Below are positions 1 through 5,630 of a stretch of 13,600 nt of DNA, piece by piece. Each line of letters opens with the position of its first letter. Positions within the stretch are counted from its first letter, which is position 1. The notes beneath the pieces are model-generated. The model saw only the letters and a program-made list of their open reading frames with translations. It was not told the origin of the DNA and made no database searches. Origin of the DNA: Phycisphaerae bacterium (lineage in GTDB: Bacteria; Planctomycetota; Phycisphaerae; WQYP01); assembly GCA_013044065.1 (NCBI GenBank), contig JABEVA010000386.1, forward strand, positions 1 to 13,600, given 5' to 3'. The position numbers and the translations under genes are program-made.

Positions 1-325
1 GCATGGCCGGGTGCCGATAATGCGGTGCCAATCTGTAACGCAACACAAAAGCGGCAATGCCCAGGGAATTCAGCCATAGAGCCACGGGGTTGGCTTCGTG
101 TTCCGCCAGGCCTCCATAGCCACCGCCCGGACAAACAACCACCGTGGCGCAATGCGCGGCTAAATTAGCCGGTATAAACGCAAGCATCGCTGGAATGTCG
201 GTCGGGGCGTCGCCATGGCTATGCGGTGCGGCCTGATCCCACAAACGAATAAAAGTTTCCACGCCCGGTCGGGATTTCAGCGCTAAGACACTTTGGTAAT
301 CGGTGCGCTGCGTTAATGGCATCAT
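1..325 (-). CDS. Alpha/beta-hydrolase (acetyl esterase/lipase-like), N-terminal part only
   Basis: This reading frame enters the window from the left edge, so only the first 108 codons are visible. The start is one of two adjacent ATG codons (323-325 or 320-322 on the minus strand), placed by the Shine-Dalgarno-like AGAGGAG at 332-338, six bases upstream of the first. The visible protein contains VVVCPGGGYGGLAEHE at about residues 63-78, the oxyanion-hole PGGGY motif that follows the first core strand in BD-FAE/acetylxylan-esterase-like alpha/beta-hydrolases. It is followed by AFVLRYRLAPHYRHPAM, which matches the next strand and loop of the same family. The nucleophile elbow GxSxG and the Asp/His of the triad would lie outside the window, so activity cannot be judged. 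There is no clear signal peptide, suggesting a cytoplasmic hydrolase acting on acylated or acetylated small substrates (inference). It is transcribed away from the tRNA/tuf cluster. The family call is fairly secure; the substrate is unknown. Confidence 0.8.
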   Translation of the reverse strand, partial: MMPLTQRTDYQSVLALKSRPGVETFIRLWDQAAPHSHGDAPTDIPAMLAFIPANLAAHCATVVVCPGGGYGGLAEHEANPVALWLNSLGIAAFVLRYRLAPHYRHPAM

Positions 326-350
326 AAATTTCTCCTCTTTGCAGCAAGAC

Positions 351-379
351 ATTGTTCATGATTTGTGTTTTAATTTCAA
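351..379 (-). promoter_or_regulatory. Candidate sigma70-type promoter of the esterase gene
   Basis: On the minus strand, TTGAAA (374-379) and AACAAT (351-356) are separated by 17 bases. The -10 box matches the consensus at four of six positions. It lies about 25 bases before the esterase start codon, leaving room for the AGAGGAG ribosome site. Only box similarity supports it. Confidence 0.4.
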
Positions 380-418
380 GCCCGACCGACTTGGCCATTG
401 CCCTCGTTCGAAACGCCG

Positions 419-447
419 TTGACGACTTGAGCCAATGCGAATACACT
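419..447 (+). promoter_or_regulatory. Sigma70-type promoter upstream of the tRNA-His/tRNA-Thr/tuf cluster
   Basis: TTGACG (419-424) and TACACT (442-447) are separated by exactly 17 bases, close to the TTGACA-N17-TATAAT consensus (5/6 and 4/6 matches). Transcription would start near 454, about 93 bases before tRNA-His. I saw no equally good promoter between here and tuf, so this may feed the tRNAs and tuf together. It sits back to back with the candidate esterase promoter. Confidence 0.6.
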
Positions 448-546
448 TGATGTCGTGGGCGATGGCCGTTAACGAGGTGGTACCGGCTCGGCGAAAAAGA
501 GAACGTTTTAGGAGGGGCGGAAATCTCACAAGGGTACGATTGGCAC

Positions 547-621
547 GGTGGATTTAGCTCAGCTGGCTAGAGCACGAGGTTGTGGTCCTCGGGGTCGCGG
601 GTTCGAATCCCGTAATCCACC
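547..621 (+). tRNA. tRNA-His (anticodon GTG)
   Basis: A complete cloverleaf can be drawn. The acceptor stem pairs 548-554 with 614-620, and an extra G547:C621 pair supplies the G-1:C73 identity element typical of tRNA-His. The D stem is 557-560/570-573, the anticodon stem 575-579/587-591 has loop TTGTGGT with anticodon GTG at 582-584, and the T stem 597-601/609-613 encloses TTCGAAT. The 3' CCA is not encoded. It is the first gene of the cluster that leads into tuf. Confidence 0.96.
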
Positions 622-667
622 CTTCTTTGCTCACCGCGCCGGGCACCTGAAAAGCGGACTCCTTGCA

Positions 668-828
668 GCCGGTGTCGCAAAGCGGTAAACTGGCTCATCT
701 TTCCCGGTGGTACCGGGATCGCGGTCCGGGCGCTGCCAAGCCTGGGAGCCTGTTAAGAATGCAGGCGGGGGTGCAAGTGCCGCACTTGGCTGATGCTTCC
801 GGACCGGCTAAGATGACCGGGCACCGGC
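668..828 (+). ncRNA. Candidate structured RNA of about 160 nt between tRNA-His and tRNA-Thr
   Basis: No gene or known RNA family was recognised here, but the spacer is rich in nested complementary segments. From outside inwards: 668-674 with 822-828 (GCCGGTG/CACCGGC, perfect); 690-693 with 817-820 plus 695-701 with 810-816 (TCATCTT/AAGATGA, one bulged C); a local hairpin 702-708/712-718 (TCCCGGT/ACCGGGA); 722-729 with 799-806 (CGGTCCGG/CCGGACCG, 8 bp); 735-740 with 785-790 (GCCAAG/CTTGGC); and a hairpin 748-752/762-766. A small CGC-AAA-GCG hairpin lies at 676-684. These helices are mutually compatible and make a multibranched rod. It lacks the T-loop sequence of a tRNA and the conserved parts I know of SRP RNA, tmRNA or RNase P RNA. 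It may be an independent RNA excised by tRNA processing, or a structured spacer guiding that processing. Confidence 0.5.
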
Positions 829-834
829 GGTAAC

Positions 835-907
<73 letters not shown>

Positions 908-913
908 TGATGG

Positions 914-937
914 GCTTGCTCGTGCGATCGCGCAAGC
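914..937 (+). other. Hairpin just downstream of tRNA-Thr
   Basis: GCTTGC (914-919) pairs with GCAAGC (932-937) around a 12-base loop that contains the palindrome CGATCG. There is no run of T after it, so it is more likely a processing or spacing structure between the tRNA and the tuf message than an intrinsic terminator. The remaining tuf leader (938-1045) shows no other element I can name. Confidence 0.4.
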
Positions 938-1059
938 ACCGCCGCTTTAGACTATCTGCGGTTGGATGCGGTGCGTAAAATGTGTTGTAGGCGGGTGTAA
1001 TCCGTTGTTGGTGCACGCCCTTTTTGGATTTTGTTTTTTACCTGTAGGAGTTTATTTCC

Positions 1060-2271
1060 ATGGCTAAAGGCGTATTTGAACGTAAGAAACCCCATGTGAA
1101 CGTCGGCACAATCGGACATATCGATCACGGCAAGACCACGCTCACCGCAGCTCTCACCACCGTGCTGGCCCAAAAAGGTCTGGCCACAGCAGTGGCCTAT
1201 GACACCGTCGCCAAGGCGTCGGAAAAGCAGGGACGACGCGATCCAAGCAAAATCGTCACGATTGCCGTCTCCCACGTGGAATACGAATCGGACAAACGGC
1301 ACTATGCCCACATTGACTGCCCCGGACACGCCGATTTCGTCAAAAATATGATCACCGGCGCTGCCCAGATGGATGGTGCCATTCTCGTGGTTTCCGCGGC
1401 GGACGGTCCCATGCCCCAAACCCGCGAACACGTCTTATTGGCCCGCCAGGTAAACGTGCCTCGGATTGTGGTCTTTCTGAACAAAGTCGATCTGGTCGAT
1501 GATCCGGAACTGCTGGAATTGGTGGAACTGGAAATCCGTGAATTGCTTAACAAATACAAGTTTCCTGGTGACGAAATCCCGATCATCCGTGGGGCTGCGG
1601 TCAATGCCCTCAAGAACCCCACAGATGCCAAAGCGATCGAGCCAATCTTGAAGCTCGTGGAAGCGCTCGACAGCTACATACCCGAGCCGGTGCGTGAAAC
1701 CGACAAACCATTCCTTATGCCGGTTGAAGACGTGTTTTCCATCAAGGGCCGGGGCACCGTCGGCACGGGCCGTGTGGAACGTGGTACGGTGAAAGTTGGT
1801 GACGAACTGGAAATTGTCGGTCTGAAAAAAGACTCCCAGAAAACGGTGGTTACCGGCGTGGAAATGTTCCAGAAAACATTGGATTCCGCCATTCCCGGCG
1901 ACAACGTGGGCCTTCTGCTCCGTGGTGTGGAAAAGGAGCAACTGGAACGCGGCCAGGTACTGGCGAAGCCCGGCTCCATCACCCCGCACACCAAATTTGA
2001 AGCCGAAATTTATGTCCTTACCAAAGAAGAAGGCGGTCGACATACCGCATTTTTCAAGGGCTATCGTCCGCAATTTTATTTCCGGACTACTGACGTCACC
2101 GGATCGTTGGATCTGCCGACTGGAACGGAGATGGTTATGCCCGGCGACAACGTAAAAATCACCGTCGACCTTGGCGAATGTCCCATTGCCATGGAGCAGG
2201 GCGTACGCTTTGCCATCCGTGAAGGCGGTCGCACGGTTGGAGCCGGCGTGGTGACCAAAATTATCGCCTGA
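1060..2271 (+). CDS. tuf: Translation elongation factor Tu
   Basis: EF-Tu carries aminoacyl-tRNA to the ribosomal A site as a GTP complex. The 403-residue product has the usual length and domain order: GTPase domain (about 1-205), then two beta-barrel domains. Visible nucleotide motifs are the P-loop GHIDHGKT (19-26), DCPGH (86-90) and NKVD (141-144). The fifth motif reads GAA (178-180) rather than the usual SAL. Switch I is unusual: the segment normally ending in RGITI reads GRRDPSKIVTI (58-68), several residues longer than in E. coli, although the magnesium-binding threonine appears kept as Thr67. I recall similar changes in other planctomycete EF-Tu proteins. The ATG is preceded by TAGGAG (1045-1050) nine bases upstream. 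It follows tRNA-Thr and precedes rpmG, tRNA-Trp, secE and nusG, as in many bacteria. Identity is certain. Confidence 0.99.
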   Translation: MAKGVFERKKPHVNVGTIGHIDHGKTTLTAALTTVLAQKGLATAVAYDTVAKASEKQGRRDPSKIVTIAVSHVEYESDKRHYAHIDCPGHADFVKNMITGAAQMDGAILVVSAADGPMPQTREHVLLARQVNVPRIVVFLNKVDLVDDPELLELVELEIRELLNKYKFPGDEIPIIRGAAVNALKNPTDAKAIEPILKLVEALDSYIPEPVRETDKPFLMPVEDVFSIKGRGTVGTGRVERGTVKVGDELEIVGLKKDSQKTVVTGVEMFQKTLDSAIPGDNVGLLLRGVEKEQLERGQVLAKPGSITPHTKFEAEIYVLTKEEGGRHTAFFKGYRPQFYFRTTDVTGSLDLPTGTEMVMPGDNVKITVDLGECPIAMEQGVRFAIREGGRTVGAGVVTKIIA

Positions 2272-2308
2272 CCCGGAACAGTGAACTTTGTACGACGGAG
2301 TATAAGTA

Positions 2309-2467
2309 ATGGCTCGCGAATGGGTTTGGCTGCAATGCACGCAAACGCAGGATTTGAATTATCGCCTTAGTATCAATCCCAAGGAGATGGACACCAAGAA
2401 ATTGTTCCATAAATTCTCCCCGCGTTTGCGAAAGCACACGGAGCATAAAATTAAGAAGGGCAAGTAA
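2309..2467 (+). CDS. rpmG: 50S ribosomal protein L33
   Basis: A 52-residue basic protein sits 37 bases after tuf, preceded by GGAG at 2297-2300. The N-terminal WVWLQCTQTQDLNYRLS and C-terminal SPRLRKHTEHKIKK match the two strands of L33 (classical forms read LxCTxCK...NY and YCPRCRKHTxHK). Three of the four zinc-ribbon cysteines are replaced (CTQT and SPRL), leaving only Cys10, so this is a zinc-free (C-) form. It would bind 23S rRNA in the large subunit near the E site. Its place between tuf and tRNA-Trp/secE is the conserved one for rpmG, which supports the call despite the short length. Confidence 0.92.
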   Translation: MAREWVWLQCTQTQDLNYRLSINPKEMDTKKLFHKFSPRLRKHTEHKIKKGK

Positions 2468-2566
2468 TCGGTCAGGCCGACGGCTTTGGAGTGCCCGCTG
2501 ATTTGGCAAGATTCTGCGTAAATGCTATTGCGGATCCGAAGCCTTGGGCTGCGATGAGCGGATGAT

Positions 2567-2639
2567 ACGACAGTAGCTCAATTGGCAGAGCACCGGTCTC
2601 CAAAACCGGGGGTTGCAGGTTCGACTCCTGCCTGTCGTG
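2567..2639 (+). tRNA. tRNA-Trp (anticodon CCA)
   Basis: The acceptor stem is 2567-2573/2632-2638, the D stem 2576-2579/2588-2591, and the anticodon stem 2593-2597/2605-2609 with loop CTCCAAA and anticodon CCA at 2600-2602. The T arm 2615-2619/2627-2631 has loop TTCGACT. The discriminator is G2639, as is usual for tRNA-Trp, and no 3' CCA is encoded. It lies between rpmG and secE, where tRNA-Trp is found in many bacteria. Confidence 0.97.
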
Positions 2640-2748
2640 GTGATCAGGCAGGTGCGTACAGTCAGTCGAAAACCGGGACTGCATATAAAAAATATCGCAC
2701 GACTGCGATGCAGACCCCCGTGATCTTCGGCTAGACGAGAAACAAAAA

Positions 2749-2754
2749 AGAGGA
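2749..2754 (+). promoter_or_regulatory. Ribosome binding site fixing the secE TTG start
   Basis: AGAGGA at 2749-2754 stands six bases before TTG 2761. The next in-frame ATG lies 48 bases further on, inside the first membrane segment, so this site decides for the TTG start. Confidence 0.6.
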
Positions 2755-2760
2755 CTACCA

Positions 2761-3150
2761 TTGTCTGTGTTTAACATATACAAAAAGGGCCAAGGCAAAT
2801 ACGTGCGTATGGGCACGGTGGCGGGAATAGCCATCATATTGCTCCTGGGTATACGCTGGGTGGACAACCGCATCATCCCGCTGCAACCCAGCTATATCAA
2901 AGCTATCGTTTCGCTCATTTTGGCGGCGGCTGGCGCAGTCTTCAGTTTCTGGGTCGTCAACAAGCCCAAGTTTGCCGATTTTATGATCCTCACCGAAAGC
3001 GAAATGCGTAAGGTGGCCTGGCCATTGCCGCGGGTGGTGGTCAATGCCACCAAACTGGTGGTATTGATGGTATTTCTGCTGGCCGGAATGTTGTGGTTGG
3101 TGGACTTTGGCTTTATTTGGCTCTTTCAGGCCATTCATGTGCTATCATAA
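2761..3150 (+). CDS. secE: Preprotein translocase subunit SecE
   Basis: SecE is the small subunit that clamps SecY in the SecYEG protein-export channel of the cytoplasmic membrane. The 129-residue product has three predicted membrane segments (about 18-33, 46-66 and 98-120). The family signature lies between the second and third: an amphipathic helix TESEMRKVAWPLPRVVV (78-94), matching the LxkVxWPxxxE/V pattern of SecE. Three segments, as in E. coli, contrast with the single-segment SecE of many other bacteria. The start is TTG, supported by AGAGGA just upstream. Position between tRNA-Trp and nusG is the conserved one. Confident call. Confidence 0.95.
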   Translation: MSVFNIYKKGQGKYVRMGTVAGIAIILLLGIRWVDNRIIPLQPSYIKAIVSLILAAAGAVFSFWVVNKPKFADFMILTESEMRKVAWPLPRVVVNATKLVVLMVFLLAGMLWLVDFGFIWLFQAIHVLS

Positions 3151-3259
3151 GATGGATAAAGACTCTGGCGGATACAGCCCAATCGGCAAGGTGAATCGGA
3201 TTGTCCATGCTGAAAAGCGACTCGGATAGGTTAAATCAGATGAAATTCTCGGAGTTCCT

Positions 3260-3820
3260 GTGACAACTTCAACAAAACAATGGTTTGTGCTTAAGGTGGC
3301 CTCGAATCGGGAAGATTCCGTGCGCGAAGCGCTGGAACGAAAAATTAAGATTGAAAACCTCGGAGATCTGATTGGTCGCGTGTTGGTCCCCAAAGAGGTG
3401 GTCAAGCACGTCAAAGGTGGCCAACAGAAGCTGGCCGATCGCAAACTTTATCCCGGCTATGTGTTTATCGAGATGGATTTGGCTTCTGATGGTACCATCC
3501 AGGAGCCAGCCTACTATCTTTTTAAGGAAACGCAGGGAGTCGGAGACTTCATCGGCCACAAAAACAAACCCACCCCGATGGCGGATAAAGAAATCGAGAA
3601 AATACTCGCCGAGGCTGAAAAGCCCGAAGCGGGTCCAGCGGTCAAGGTCGATTTCCAAAAGGGCGATGCGGTTAAAATTAAAGAGGGTCCTTTTGAAAGC
3701 TTCGAAGGCAATGTCGATGAAATCTTCCCGGATAAAGGCATCGTCCGGGTTATCGTTACGATTTTCGGTCGCGCTACCCCGCTGGAACTCGAATACTGGC
3801 AGCTTGAAAAGGTACAATAA
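3260..3820 (+). CDS. nusG: Transcription termination/antitermination protein NusG
   Basis: NusG binds RNA polymerase, increases its processivity, and links it to Rho and the ribosome. The protein is 186 residues, close to the usual 180. The NGN domain covers about 6-117 (KQWFVLKVASNRE at the start, LYPGYVFIEMDL at 63-74). The C-terminal KOW domain starts near 132 with GDAVKIKEGPFESFEGNVDEI (135-155) and ends in IFGRATPLELEYWQLEKV. A GTG start is used, with GGAG at 3251-3254 upstream; no in-frame ATG fits the family length. It lies 109 bases after secE, in the usual secE-nusG order. Certain. Confidence 0.98.
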   Translation: MTTSTKQWFVLKVASNREDSVREALERKIKIENLGDLIGRVLVPKEVVKHVKGGQQKLADRKLYPGYVFIEMDLASDGTIQEPAYYLFKETQGVGDFIGHKNKPTPMADKEIEKILAEAEKPEAGPAVKVDFQKGDAVKIKEGPFESFEGNVDEIFPDKGIVRVIVTIFGRATPLELEYWQLEKVQ

Positions 3821-3852
3821 GATAGTCCGGCCGTAACAGGCTCTCATGGGTA

Positions 3853-4218
3853 ATGGAACCAGATCTTAAAATGATGAAAATCGTGGCATATCAGGGCTTC
3901 GGACAATCGGTTGAGCCTTCGCGTCGAAACTGGAGGTTGCCCTATGCGCTGCGCGTGGTATTGACATTGCTCGTTGGTGCCGTCACCTTTATTGCCGCGT
4001 TCTTTTTTCTTTTTGTGGTTGTTGTCGTGCTGCTGTGCATAGCGGCTTTCGCCATTGCGGCATACACGGTTCGGCGTTTAGTTGCGCAAACCAGGTCCAA
4101 ACTTCAGCAACACGGACACCGTGTCGCCCGCATCAGTGTGTTCCACGACTCGCCCTACGAATCTGCTGGAGAACGACAGGAATATTGGTCGGATGAACAA
4201 GGATATTCCCGTACTTGA
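3853..4218 (+). CDS. Small membrane protein of unknown function between nusG and rplK
   Basis: I do not recognise this 121-residue protein. It has a short basic N terminus (MEPDLKMMK...PSRRNWRLP), then one long hydrophobic stretch from about residue 34 to 71, rich in V, F, L and A. That is long enough for two closely packed membrane helices (a hairpin). A basic segment RRLVAQTRSKLQQHGHR (74-90) and a charged, tyrosine-containing tail follow. Both ends would lie in the cytoplasm if the hydrophobic part is a hairpin (inference). It starts 32 bases after nusG and ends 69 bases before rplK, on the same strand. Its translation start is uncertain: no good ribosome site precedes ATG 3853, and ATGs at 3871 and 3874 are also possible. 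It does not resemble any protein normally found in this operon. The long frame, spacing and composition argue that it is a real gene. Confidence 0.7.
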   Translation: MEPDLKMMKIVAYQGFGQSVEPSRRNWRLPYALRVVLTLLVGAVTFIAAFFFLFVVVVVLLCIAAFAIAAYTVRRLVAQTRSKLQQHGHRVARISVFHDSPYESAGERQEYWSDEQGYSRT

Positions 4219-4247
4219 AGGCGGCGGTTTTTTGTTGGTTTTTACTG

Positions 4248-4269
4248 GTAAAAGAGTTTACACTTTTAC
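4248..4269 (+). promoter_or_regulatory. A/T-rich hairpin in the rplK leader
   Basis: GTAAAAG (4248-4254) pairs perfectly with CTTTTAC (4263-4269) around an eight-base loop, ending nine bases before the rplK ribosome site GAGG (4278-4281). T-rich stretches precede it (4228-4243), but no T-run follows, so it is not a classical terminator. It could be a leader element controlling rplK translation or an mRNA processing site. Function is inferred only. Confidence 0.4.
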
Positions 4270-4287
4270 AGAAAGTTGAGGCATCAA

Positions 4288-4719
4288 ATGGCCAAGGCTA
4301 AGGAAATAGTCAAACGTTTCAAAATGCAGGCTCCGGGCGGAACGGCCACGCCCGCTCCACCACTTGGCCCGGTTCTTGGTGCCAATGGTGTCAATCCCGG
4401 ACAGTTCATTCAGCGCTTTAACGCCGCCACCGCTGCACTCAAGGGCAAAGTGGTTGGCGTGGAAGTCACCGTTTACAACGATAAATCCTTTGACTTCCTG
4501 ATAAAAACCCCACCCGCCTCGGTCATGATTAAAGATGTGCTGGGCCTGGAGAAGGGCAGCGGCGAGCCGAATAAAAATAAAATCGGCAAGCTGACGAAGG
4601 CCCAATTGCGCAAAATCGCCCAGGAAAAATATCCTGACCTGGTCGCTTCAGACGTTCAAGCCGCCGAACGTGTGATTGCGGGCACCGCCCGATCAATGGG
4701 TGTGGATATTGCCGATTAA
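4288..4719 (+). CDS. rplK: 50S ribosomal protein L11
   Basis: L11 forms, with 23S rRNA helices 43-44, the base of the stalk where GTPase factors act. The 143-residue product has the normal length. The N-terminal domain carries the proline-rich switch PAPPLGPVLGANGVN (22-36) and the segment NPGQFIQRFN. The C-terminal RNA-binding domain contains KIGKLTKAQLRKIAQEKYPDL and ends in GTARSMGVDIAD. ATG 4288 is chosen because GAGG lies six bases upstream and MAKAKEIVK is the family N terminus; a TTG 12 bases earlier overlaps that site. Unlike the usual order, rplA does not follow; a metabolic gene starts 1 base after the stop. Confidence 0.98.
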   Translation: MAKAKEIVKRFKMQAPGGTATPAPPLGPVLGANGVNPGQFIQRFNAATAALKGKVVGVEVTVYNDKSFDFLIKTPPASVMIKDVLGLEKGSGEPNKNKIGKLTKAQLRKIAQEKYPDLVASDVQAAERVIAGTARSMGVDIAD

Positions 4720-4720
4720 C

Positions 4721-5545
4721 ATGGTAAAATTCGCGTTTTCAACCAATGCCTATAAAAAACATTCCTTGGAGGAAGCCATTGGCAGCATTGCCGCTCTGGG
4801 GTATGCGGGGGTTGAAATCATGGCCGATGTACCCCATGCGTACCCTCCGCATATATCGCCGGAGCGGATTCAGTCCCTGAAACACCTGCTCGAGAAATTT
4901 AAGCTCGGCATTTCCAATGTCAACGCCTTTACCCTCTTTGCCCTGGGCGATACGTACCATCCATCCTGGATTGAAACCGATCCCGCGTTGCGCCGACAGC
5001 GCATCGCCCATACTCTCAATTGTATTGAGATGACCGCGGCACTGGGAGCCAAAACTATTTCACTCCAACCGGGTGGACCGATGGGCAATGACGCTCGGCT
5101 CACCTGCCTCGACCGTTACGAAGCTGGTTTGCGGGAAGTGTTGCCCGCCGCTCAAAAGCACCACATTATTCTCATGGTGGAACCTGAACCCGGCCTGCTC
5201 ATAGAGACCAGCACACAGTGCATTGAGTTTCTTTCACGCATCAATCATCCGAATCTTAAGATGAACTGCGATCTGGGGCATTTCTTTTGCGTCGGTGAGG
5301 ACCCGGCCCACGTACTAAAGAGCGCCCAGCCATGGATTGCCCACATTCATCTGGAGGATATCCGGGAGGACCGCATTCATCAGCATTTAATTCCAGGCCG
5401 TGGAGCCATGAACTGGCCCGCAATTTTTTCAGCTATCCGCACAATTCAATACACCGGTTGGATCACTGTCGAGTTATATCCTTACGAAAGTACCGCCGAG
5501 GAAGCGGCCCGTGCCGCCATCGATTTTATCCAGAAATTTGCTTAA
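4721..5545 (+). CDS. TIM-barrel sugar phosphate isomerase/epimerase-like protein (AP endonuclease 2 superfamily)
   Basis: A 274-residue protein of the xylose-isomerase-like TIM-barrel fold (PF01261 type). The N terminus MVKFAFSTNAYKKHSLEEAI and GYAGVEIMADVPHAYPP (28-44) fit the first two strand-loop units. Likely metal ligands are Glu154 (in MVEPEP), Asp184 and His187 (in NCDLGHF), His210 (in HIHLED) and Glu251 (in TVELYPY), all in the family's order, so it is probably an active metal-dependent isomerase or epimerase of a sugar or hydroxy acid. The substrate cannot be read from the sequence. The ATG lies 1 base after the rplK stop. No separate ribosome site is visible, so translation is probably coupled to rplK. 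Proteins of this family are abundant in planctomycetes; a role in a neighbouring pathway is not evident. Confidence 0.85.
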   Translation: MVKFAFSTNAYKKHSLEEAIGSIAALGYAGVEIMADVPHAYPPHISPERIQSLKHLLEKFKLGISNVNAFTLFALGDTYHPSWIETDPALRRQRIAHTLNCIEMTAALGAKTISLQPGGPMGNDARLTCLDRYEAGLREVLPAAQKHHIILMVEPEPGLLIETSTQCIEFLSRINHPNLKMNCDLGHFFCVGEDPAHVLKSAQPWIAHIHLEDIREDRIHQHLIPGRGAMNWPAIFSAIRTIQYTGWITVELYPYESTAEEAARAAIDFIQKFA

Positions 5546-5585
5546 CAAGGTACCTGCCTGTCATGGACCCAATCCGGCATCATCG

Positions 5586-5616
5586 TTGACACCTCGACCG
5601 TCACCCCCCCTATCTA
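5586..5616 (+). promoter_or_regulatory. Possible promoter before lysA
   Basis: A perfect -35 box TTGACA (5586-5591) is followed after 19 bases by TATCTA (5611-5616). The spacing is long and the -10 box weak (3/6). If used, transcription would begin near 5623, leaving a leader of only about eight bases before lysA, which has no visible ribosome site. A run of seven C lies in the spacer. Confidence 0.35.
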
Positions 5617-5630
5617 CGAAAGCACGCACC

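Noticed and set aside
219..446. A 75-codon minus-strand frame over the esterase start
   Set aside because: It lies in a different frame from the esterase gene, whose PGGGY motif, start and ribosome site fit together; this frame has none.
671..729. A cyclic-di-GMP (GEMM-I) riboswitch, suggested by CGCAAAGC followed by AAAC
   Set aside because: The upstream half of the aptamer (GGGCAAACC with its GNRA loop) is absent, and the next gene is a tRNA, not a regulated mRNA.
667..810. A tRNA interrupted by an insertion (AGCCGGT and ACCGGCT could form a 7-bp acceptor stem)
   Set aside because: There is no TTCRA T-loop, no T stem and no convincing anticodon arm. The same bases fit better in a larger nested fold.
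962..981. A separate tuf promoter (TTGGAT with TAAAAT)
   Set aside because: The boxes are only eight bases apart, far too close for sigma70; no better pair was found in the tuf leader.
952..1631. Minus-strand open frames antisense to the start of tuf
   Set aside because: They are shadows of the strongly biased tuf codons, without ribosome sites or family features.
1435..2340. A 301-codon minus-strand frame antisense to tuf
   Set aside because: EF-Tu on the plus strand is certain and this frame has a His/Phe-rich composition typical of antisense shadows.
3269..3847. A 192-codon minus-strand frame opposite nusG
   Set aside because: NusG is unambiguous on the plus strand; the antisense frame has no recognisable features.
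4082..4279. A second plus-strand frame overlapping the end of the membrane protein and the rplK leader
   Set aside because: It has no ribosome site, and its codon use and composition look random compared with the overlapping frame.
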